The translations under genes were made by a program, and so were the position numbers. Shown here piece by piece: positions 57,092-64,000 of a stretch of 64,000 bases of DNA. The DNA lies in assembly GCF_023053635.1 (NCBI RefSeq), contig NC_086192.1, positions 15,600,001 to 15,664,000 on the forward strand. The letters run 5' to 3'. Origin of the DNA: Elgaria multicarinata webbii (lineage: Eukaryota; Chordata; Lepidosauria; Squamata; Anguidae). Every line of letters starts with the position of its first letter. The first letter of the stretch is position 1. The notes under the pieces were generated by a model that made no database searches, was not told where the DNA came from, and saw only the letters and a program-made list of their open reading frames with translations.

Positions 57092-60000
57092 ATCCCACCT
57101 ATGTACAGAATACTCTAGGCAGCCTACAAAGTTAAAAGAATTTAAAGAAGATAAAACAATCAAGAAAACAATACCATAGGCAGTATAAAAATTGTTTAAG
57201 AACAATTTAAAAAGATAAAGCAATCAATAAAACCATATAGCATAACAGTCAGCAATAAGGTTCTAAAAAGGGAAGGCTTGCCGGAATAATAGAGTCTTTA
57301 ACGCACTTTTAAAGACATTCAAAGTAGTCAGCAGGCGCATTTTAACCCGCAGCTGAGGGGCGGCAAAGGGAAAGGTCCTCTGGTGTGCGGCTGCAGCTGC
57401 ACCAGTTGACCTTCCGTCAAGGACCTTACATGGGGGGTTGGAATATAGGTGTGCAAAGGAATTGTGATTCACTGTGCCTTTGTTTTGGGGTGGGCCCTCA
57501 GTGGGTATCCATCCCTGAGTGGGCCTGTGTCTTCCAGGATGATCAGGGGTCTGGAAACAAAGCCCTATGAAGAGAGGCAGAAAGAACTGGGCCTGTTTAG
57601 CCTGGAGAAGAGAAGATTGAGGGGAGACATGACTGCACTCTTCAAATACTTAAAAGGTTGTCACACAGAGGAGGGCCAGGATCTCTTCTCGATCCTCCCA
57701 GAGTGCAGGACACGGAATAACGGGCTCAAGTTAAAGGAAGCCTGACTGTTAGAGCAGTGCGACCGTGGAACCAGTGACCTAGGGAGGTGGTGGGCTCTCC
57801 CACACTAGAGGCCTTCAAGAGGCAGCTGGACAACCCTCTGTCAGGGATGCTTTAGGGTGGCTTCCTGCATTGAGCAGGGGGTTGGACTCGATGGCCTTGT
57901 AGGCCCCTTCCAACTCTGCTATTCTATGATTCCTTGCCACTGGCATTACTGCCCATCCACTTTCCATCGCGCGCCGGGCCCGATCCACCTAGTCGCCAAG
58001 AGGGAGAACCCGAGGCGAGTGGAGGACGCCGCTTTATCTCCACACTCTTGCATGCTTGGAGGTAGCAGGTGAACAGGTAGTACCTACAAGGTGCACCAGC
58101 AGGGCCAGGAAGCTCCATACTGGAGTACAGGCCTTGTCAGGAATCCCACAATTTGGGTAGAAGTTATCCAAAAGACCCCCTGTTCCTATATGAGCCATGA
58201 CTCATATATAGCTTCACCCCACGTACCTGCTTCCCTCGGATTATCCCCGTGGCACTAAGCTTTCGCGGTTGTTGTTTTTGCTACCGGGCGACAGCGATCT
58301 TTTGTATACCAGGAAGTGAGTTTAAGGGGGGAAATGTAAAAAATCATTAAAAAATCAACAAATGACCCAATTCAATTCAAATTTGGTATGCTTAAAGCTC
58401 TCCCTAATATCTATTACTGTGCCAATTTTGGTGTCTTTTTCTTTAAAGCTTACGCAGATGTAAGCATTTCTTTAAAATCCTGCTCCTGTGCCCCAGCGGC
58501 GGCTTGGAAGATACGCTCAAAAAGTAGGGGCTAAATACAGCAAATCTTTTGCCTTTGAAGCACAATTAAAGCAGAATGCATGGGAGTACTTCACAATCGA
58601 AGCAGATTGTAAGGTGGGAAACTTCTGAGTCTTTTGCATGCAATTCGCAGTGATTGCACAGTATAACGCTGGTGTGATAATGCTCATAGCATCCCACCAG
58701 AAAGAGGCATTTGACCGGCAGGTACCAGGGATAGGGCTTTCTCGGTGGTGGCCCCACACTAATGCCAGGCTGGTGACTCTGATTCTGGTGGGGCAGTGAA
58801 TCCATTCTGGGTTTCAGTCAGAACCATCCAGAACTCTAAAGAAGCTATCCAAGGTTTTGAATCCTATCCCCCCCCCCAATGACTATCTATCATCTATCTA
58901 TCTATATCCTGTTGTAATGGATATATTTTGGGGTGGTTTAATGTAAAATAGGCAATTGAGACCAAATCACTTTACAGAAGGCCTCCTCCTCCTCCTAGCA
59001 GATGAAAACTCTTAGAACTGGTTTGTTGATATGAATCAACACAGGTGCCTGCAGTTTTTCACCCTCCTTGGGAACGTGGTTATGGGGACTGCACGTCAAA
59101 ATTTACCACTACACCACTGGATAAACCGGTCAGGGCACAGCCCTTTCTTCAGTAACAGAGGCAGAAAGCCTATATTCAACAGTTGCTGGGGAACATGGGC
59201 GGGAGGGTACTGTTGCATTCATGTCCTGTTTGTGGTGAACAGAGTGTTGGACTAGTCCAGCCTGCCTCAACCTGGGGCGCTCCAGATGTGTTGGACTACA
59301 ACTCCCAGAATGCCCCAGCCCCTGGGGCATTCTGGGAGTTGTAGTCCAACACATCTGGAGCGCCCCAGGTTGAGGAAGGCTGGACTAGATGGACCCTTGG
59401 TCTGATCCAGCACTAGGGCTCTTCTTACGTTCTTATGTACGTTCAGGCAGAAAAAAGTCCTACAACTCCCAGCATGCTGGGAACTGTAGGACTTTCCCCC
59501 TGTCTAAACATACACAGCATTGTGCTTTTTCGTCTTCTTAAGGCAACTCCAGACACTTTGCTATGATATATATAAAACAACAACCCTGAAAGGTAGCCAT
59601 GTTGGTCCGTGGAGGAAGAAAGCCATCTAAAATCCACGGTTGAGTAATGCCTTCATGAGGAACATGCAAAACCCCACATAACTGTGCAAGCTTTCTAGTC
59701 TTCCAGAAGTCTTCATCAGGCTAGGTGGTGGAAAAAGCAGGAATGCACGTGCGTGCAGTCTGTCTGAAAGTGGGAGTAAGATCAGACTCCAAACTGGGAT
59801 ATAATTATTGTGTTATTGAACACATACGTTTGCTCACTTGCTGGCAATGCTGCCTTACTTGCCACGTGCGCTGCCTTGGAGCATGGGCTCCTGGTTGCTG
59901 AGGCTGAAGCCCTCCGTCGGGAAGCCCCCCCTGAGCGGGACCCCTTGGGTGAGGAGGACGTGGAGAACAAGGGCGTGGTGCAGCCGCTCCCTGCCTTTAT

Positions 60001-61149
60001 GGGCGCCTTTGACTGCCGGCCCTTATTTGCCAGTGTGTGGGCGGATGTGAAAATCCACCCGCAGGTGTTCTAGAGAGGAGGGGCTGGATGTTGTTTGGCA
60101 AGAAGACGGTGCCCCGGGAGACTGGCGGGGCGGCGGACCCAGGACGTCGGAGAGCTAAAAGGAGCAGAGGAAGTGCAGCAGAAGGAACACAGACGATTAG
60201 ACAGTAGAACACAAGTCGGAGAAGTCGTCGGAGAAAGTGAAGTGGTGCAAAACCAGGATCCAGAAGCTGCGTGCTTTTGTAGCCGGAGGTGGGCACCTCG
60301 GGCCTGGGAGCAAATCCAGACCTCCTGGGATTGTCCCCCTTCCCCTAAATCCGCCCCCGTCCCCACTGACTGCCAATCATTAGGAGATTTCTCAACTTTG
60401 GCCACGTTTTTCCCCAATCTAAAATCTCTCTCTTATAACTTAGTTCAAAGTCATAGAATCATAGAATAGCAGAGTTGGAAGGGGCCTCTAAGGCCATCGA
60501 GTCTAACCCCCCGCTAGATGCAGGAATCCACCCTAAAGCATCCCTGACAGATGGTTGTCCAGCTGCTTCTAGTGTGGGAGAGCCCACCACCTCCCTAGGT
60601 AACTGATTCCACCGTCACACTGCTCTAACAGTCAGGAAGTTTTTCCTGATGTCCAGCTGGAATTTGGCTTCCTTTAACTTGAGCCCATTATTCCGTGTTA
60701 TTGAGGCAACCAAAATAGGTTTTAGCCAATATTCACAATGACATCTTACAATACAAGCTATACACAATAGAGTAGAACAGAAGACTTGTACATAACCAGA
60801 GTAATTTATGGGGTACTGGATTATAACTTAGTTACTGTCAGAAAGTGCTTTAAGCGTAAAAAGAAATGCTGGTATTTTGGGGCTCCGCCTCCGTTTGCTG
60901 TTGGCCCCGCCCACCACTGGGATGCGGCCCCCGAGAGCATCTCTGAAACTGAATACGGTCCTCGGGCTGATTGAGGTTCAACACCCCTGTTTTGGAAGAA
61001 AGGAAAGGGGCCGAAACACAGGGGCAGAGCCGGCAGTGGGAGCAGGGCACCATGAGGGTGAGATTGTAAGCCTATGCGGCAGGGTCTTGCTATTTACTGT
61101 TTTACTCTGTACAGCACCATGTACACTGATGGTGCTATATAAATAAATA

Positions 61150-61231
<82 letters not shown>

Positions 61232-63895
61232 GGTGGCAGGTTTATCAGCATGAGGTGAAAGGAAGACTGAGCGGTCGAAGGAGGAAAGAGGGTACAGGCA
61301 GGGAAGCCAGGAGAAAGCAGGTCCAGGAAGAAGGGGAGAGACCATTGCTGAGAAGAGACATATGGAGCCGAAATAACGTTATCCGCTATATTCTAGTAAT
61401 GACAAGAACCCAATGAAATATACCAAATTTAATACAGACGAGATAAATTAAAAATAACAGTATTTTTTTACATAGAAGCCCTTGTGATTCCAAATTTTAT
61501 TTTATTTATTTATTTATTAAAACATTTATATCCCGTCCTATATCACAAGGATCTCAGGGCGGCGTACAGATAAAACCATACATATAAAATAGAATAAATA
61601 TACAATTCTAAAACAAATTAAACCATTATGAATTTTTAAAACAGTAAAATCCAATTTAACAGTGTGCAGGCGGAGTGGATTTAGCCATCAAAGGCTCTGT
61701 TAAAAAGCCATGTCTTAGCCATGTTGTGAACCGCCCAGAGAGCTTTGGCTATTGGGCAGTATAAAAAATATAATAAATAAATAAATAAAAATAAACCTGG
61801 CTTTTTACATCCAAGGAACTACTAAAAAACTGGGCTCTTCCAAGTGGTCCTTTTTAAGTAATTCACTGGATGTAAAATTTGGAACCACAAGTGCTCCTTT
61901 GTAAAATAAAAATAATACTGTTATTTTTAGTTTATCTGTTTTGCATTAATCTGTTTTGTGTTTATCTGTATTGTACTAAATTTGGTATATTTCATTGCCC
62001 TTAACTTTGTTCTTATCAGTAGTTTGTATTCTGTTAAGCCTAGAACCCATTTTTTTCCTGTGTGTGTTTATATATTCTAGACGACACACTATGTGGATAT
62101 TGGATAATGATGAGAGAAGATGGGGAATTTCACGTCTTCGGTTTCATTTAGCCCAGCCTTCCTCAACCTGGGGTGCTCCAGATGTGTTCTGGAGTGCCCC
62201 AGGTTGAGGAAGGCTGATTTAGCCAGTTGAATTCTGTGCCTGTAGAGATTTCTAACCACCTTTCATTTCCTCTGAAGAGTTAATCCGCTGGATGGAACAG
62301 AATCTCTTGGGGCACTTTGGTTGGTTTTTTTGAGAAGCACCTTGACGATTCTTTTGTGTTGAGCTGCCGTCTTCGGAGAGGCCTCCTCCTCCTCTGCCGT
62401 CCTTTCCACCCGTCCTTCTCTTTCTTCACGGGGACTTGCCTCAGCTTGCTTTGACTTTGAGGAACGGGAGGCAGAGGGGGAAATTTCTCCAGTGCCAAAA
62501 TAAACACAAAAGCAGGAGGCGAAGCAACAAATTTGAACTTGCAGGGTTCCCCTGACGCGAAGCATCAAAGATCACACACCTGCAGCAAAATGTGCGCTCG
62601 GGGTAGGTGGGTGGAAACATGTACAGACATCTGTGTAACTTAACAGGCTTCGAACGAACGGGCTGCACGAAAGCGTTGGCTTGAAGATCAGTCATATGTC
62701 TGATGTGCACGTAGGTTCCGTTGAACCCGGACCACGCGGACCATTCAGCGCTGTAGTGTGTGGCTTCCTCCGGCCACTCAGTTTCAGACGGCAGATTGGG
62801 GAATCAATGTTTGAATCCTCCCCCATATTAAAACCAAGGGTAGCTAAGTGGAGCTTCGATAGGCAAAGGCAGTCTACCTTGAAAGGCCAGAGAATGGGAA
62901 AACAATCACCACTGCCAGAAGATAATGCTGGACTCAGCTTGCAGAAGCCTTCTTACGTCCAGCTCATTTATTTACTTCTATTAGTTATATTTCTATACTG
63001 CCCAACAGCGCAAGCTTTAGTTTTTCAACTAAACCAGATTTTGAACACTCCTTAATCCCCTTTGTGACTCTGCGGCTGGACATCAGGAAAAATTTCCTGA
63101 CTTTATCTAGGGAGGTTGTGGGCTCTCCCACACTAGAGGCCTTCAAGAGGCAGATGGACAACCCTCTGTCAGGGAGGCTTTAGGGTGGATTCCTGCATTG
63201 AGCAGGGGGTTGGACTCGATGGCCTGGTAGGCCCCTTCCAACTCTGCTATTCTATGATTCTAAATAGGGTGGCCCTATGAAAAGGAGGACAGGGCTCCTG
63301 TATCTTTAACAGTTGCATAGAAAAGGGAATTTCAGCAGGTGTCATTTGTATATATAGAGAACCTGGTGAAATTCCCTCTTCATCACAAACAGTTAAAGCT
63401 GCAGGGGCTATACTAGAGTGACCGGACTTAAAAGAGGGCAGCTTTAACTGGTGGGATGAAGAGGAAATTTCACCAGGTTCCCCATATATACAAATGACAC
63501 CTGCTGAAATCCCCATTTCAATACAACTGTTAAAGATACAGGAGCCCTGTCCTCCTTTTCATAGGATCGCCGTAGCTTAAAGCGGAGGCCGCTGCCTGAA
63601 ATACTTCCTATCTTTTTAATGGTATGACTTCAGTTCGCCACTTTCCTTTTCTTTTCCCCCTCGTAACTCAGCTAACGCTTACATTTCAGGGGCCAAGACA
63701 AAGTCTGGGTGTGTATTGCCTTGTTTTCAAACTTTGGCAAAGTTTTGGATTATTTTCTTTCTTGTTTTCCTCCACCCACCCACCCCTTCATTTCTCTTTT
63801 CTGTGCTTTAGGTTAAGAAACAAATATTGGATGAAGAAATTTACTGCTCTCCTGAGGCTACCATTTTGTTGGCTTCTTATGCCGTTCAAGCCAAG
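53636..63895 (+). CDS. Merlin (NF2)-like FERM protein, first four coding exons, continues past the window
   Basis: Coding exons are 53636-53725 (30 codons), 55639-55764 (42), 56836-56958 (41) and 63812-63895 (28), all phase 0 with GT-AG borders; exons 2-4 have the same lengths as human NF2 exons 2-4 (126, 123 and 84). The 141 residues cover the F1 ubiquitin-like lobe and the start of F2 of a FERM domain. The match is to merlin rather than ezrin/radixin/moesin: [61 protein letters not shown]-like and [12 protein letters not shown]. From recalled human NF2, about three quarters of residues in exons 2 and 3 are identical, which suits a paralogue better than the highly conserved NF2 orthologue. 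The ATG has an in-frame TAG 30 bases upstream, and an acceptor at 53601-53602 marks a 5' untranslated exon start. The protein begins about eight residues shorter than merlin. The last donor leads out of the window. Expected role is a cortical membrane-actin scaffold with growth control; function here is inferred only. Confidence 0.93.
55398..55475 (-). repeat. (ATT)n with LINE tail
   Basis: ATT and ATTT units, then TATATAGCACCATCAATGTA on plus, in intron 1 of the NF2-like gene. Confidence 0.55.
57020..57415 (-). mobile_element. L2-like LINE 3' fragment with (ATT)n
   Basis: On plus, about 14 ATT units (57048-57089) precede TATCCCACCTATGTACAG; further right, minus-frame remnants [16 protein letters not shown] and [10 protein letters not shown] match the L2-type ORF2 end. 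Confidence 0.65.
57535..57932 (+). mobile_element. CR1 LINE 3' fragment with internal deletion
   Basis: ORF2 from [19 protein letters not shown] to KLKEA, then an internal deletion of about 30 bases, then the 3' UTR ending CTATTCTATGATTC. In intron 3 of the NF2-like gene. Confidence 0.88.
58212..58605 (+). repeat. Unclassified interspersed repeat, copy 3 of 3
   Basis: Inside intron 3 of the NF2-like gene. It starts CACCCCACGTACCTGCTTCC and carries the same AAGCTTTCGCGGTTG, GGAAGTGAGTTTAAGG and GGTATGCTTAAAGCTCTCCC words as copy 2, ending about GGAGTACTTCACAATCGAAG. Confidence 0.65.
59178..59440 (+). mobile_element. CR1/L3-like LINE 3' fragment split by a MITE
   Basis: The left part reads CAGTTGCTGGGGAACATGGG to GTGTTGGACTAG, the right part ACTAGATGGACCCTTGG to CTTCTTACGTTCTTATG. 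The hAT-like MITE at 59258-59382 sits between them. Confidence 0.7.
59258..59382. mobile_element. hAT-like palindromic MITE
   Basis: 125 bases, CAGCCTGCCTCAACC to GGTTGAGGAAGGCTG. Flanks are GACTAGTC and GACTAGAT (six of eight match). Insertion into a known LINE tail fixes its borders. Confidence 0.8.
59750..60430 (+). other. GC-rich unexplained stretch with an 87-codon open frame
   Basis: In intron 3 of the NF2-like gene. A plus frame at 59810-60073 contains [19 protein letters not shown] and a second frame downstream stays open to 60469. The composition stands out from the flanking repeats. No family was recognised; it could be a transposon or retrocopy remnant, or an alternative exon or promoter. 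Confidence 0.25.
60451..60699 (-). mobile_element. CR1 LINE 3' fragment
   Basis: Minus-oriented, starting with TCATAGAATCATAG at the left and ending inside the ORF2 tail at TTCCGTGT. Confidence 0.88.
61060..61231 (+). repeat. LINE tail with compound (AAT)n(AAG)n microsatellite
   Basis: GTACAGCACCATGTACACTG and GATGGTGCTATATAAATAAA run into about 14 AAT units and then about 13 AAG units (61193-61230). Confidence 0.7.
61498..61725 (-). mobile_element. L2-like LINE 3' fragment
   Basis: TTTATTTATTTATTAAAACA, TATATCCCGTCCTATATCAC and CTCTGTTAAAAAGCCATGTC, the inverse of an L2-type 3' end; a plus-oriented tail (61725-61800) follows. Confidence 0.6.
62154..62216. mobile_element. Miniature (63-bp) hAT-like palindrome with perfect 8-bp duplication
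   Basis: CAGCCTTCCTCAACC to GGTTGAGGAAGGCTG with the centre missing. ATTTAGCC flanks both sides (62146-62153 and 62217-62224). Confidence 0.85.
63072..63262 (+). mobile_element. CR1 LINE 3' fragment
   Basis: Ends TATTCTATGATTCTAAA; the TAGGGTGACC MITE begins directly at its end. Confidence 0.87.
63265..63574. mobile_element. TAGGGTGACC palindromic MITE
   Basis: 310 bases from TAGGGTGGCCCTATG to ATAGGATCGCCGTA with the shared AGGAGGACAGGGCTCCTG and CACCTGCTGAAAT words. Flanks give no clear duplication. It ends about 240 bases before NF2-like coding exon 4. Confidence 0.75.
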
Positions 63896-63934
63896 GTGGG
63901 GCTCTAAAATTGCTGTGTTGTCACCTTTTATTCT

Positions 63935-64000
63935 GTCGGGGATGCTTTAGGGTGGATTCCTGCACTGAGCAGGGGGTTGGACTCGATGGCCTTGTAGGCC
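63935..64000 (+). mobile_element. CR1 LINE 3' fragment, cut by the window end
   Basis: GTCGGGGATGCTTTAGGGTG to TGGCCTTGTAGGCC; begins 40 bases after NF2-like coding exon 4. Confidence 0.8.

Noticed and set aside
62263-62568. A 101-codon minus frame rich in charged residues ([19 protein letters not shown])
   Set aside because: It looks gene-like in composition but matches no family I know, lacks convincing splice sites and lies in an intron between repeats. Kept out for lack of support.
1-64000. LTR retrovirus-like elements, Polintons and CRISPR arrays
   Set aside because: No paired long terminal repeats, no gag, pol or env motifs, no capsid-like frame and no regularly spaced array were recognised.

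Overview
The window is vertebrate nuclear DNA and reads best as a squamate reptile, probably a lizard. Coding exons are short and widely spaced with GT-AG introns. The rest is packed with 5'-truncated CR1 LINE tails ending in ATTCTATG units, L2-like LINE tails, fold-back MITEs, CORE-SINE/MIR remnants and many (AAT)n or (AC)n microsatellites. This repeat mix is sauropsid, and its microsatellite richness points to squamates.

Four host genes can be supported exon by exon. PSPH (phosphoserine phosphatase) is on + at 11.8-19.0 kb with all five coding exons (226 codons). NIPSNAP2 is on - at 41.6-27.1 kb with all ten coding exons (287 codons). MRPS17 (mitochondrial ribosomal protein uS17m) is on - at 46.8-45.8 kb with both coding exons (137 codons). 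A merlin (NF2)-like FERM gene is on + from 53.6 kb and runs off the right edge; its first four coding exons are present. The PSPH/NIPSNAP2/MRPS17 block matches the order and relative orientation of human 7p11. The merlin-like gene is the notable neighbour. In human, NF2 lies beside NIPSNAP1 on chromosome 22 in the same divergent layout, so NIPSNAP2 plus NF2-like here looks like the other half of an ancient duplicated block that mammals have lost on the NF2 side.

Layout: 1-11.6 kb is gene-free, repeat-rich DNA with a GC-rich patch at 4.9-5.6 kb. 11.7-19.1 kb is PSPH. 19.1-25 kb is the spacer between the convergent PSPH and NIPSNAP2 3' ends. 25-41.7 kb is NIPSNAP2 with a CpG-rich promoter, just beyond which lies a 51-bp minisatellite. 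42-45.8 kb is repeats. 45.8-49.4 kb is MRPS17 and its probable promoter. 49.4-53.6 kb is spacer. 53.6-64 kb is the start of the NF2-like gene, with large repeat-filled introns.

The genes do not form one pathway. PSPH ends cytosolic serine synthesis, NIPSNAP2 and MRPS17 are mitochondrial, and the NF2-like protein should act at the membrane-cytoskeleton cortex. The mobile-element content is itself informative: a hAT-like palindromic MITE with 8-bp target duplications, a second palindromic MITE nested in another repeat with a 7-bp duplication, a long inverted repeat bounded by a 15-bp direct repeat, and an unclassified three-copy family. I recognised no LTR retrovirus-like element, no CRISPR array and no canonical tRNA or rRNA gene.
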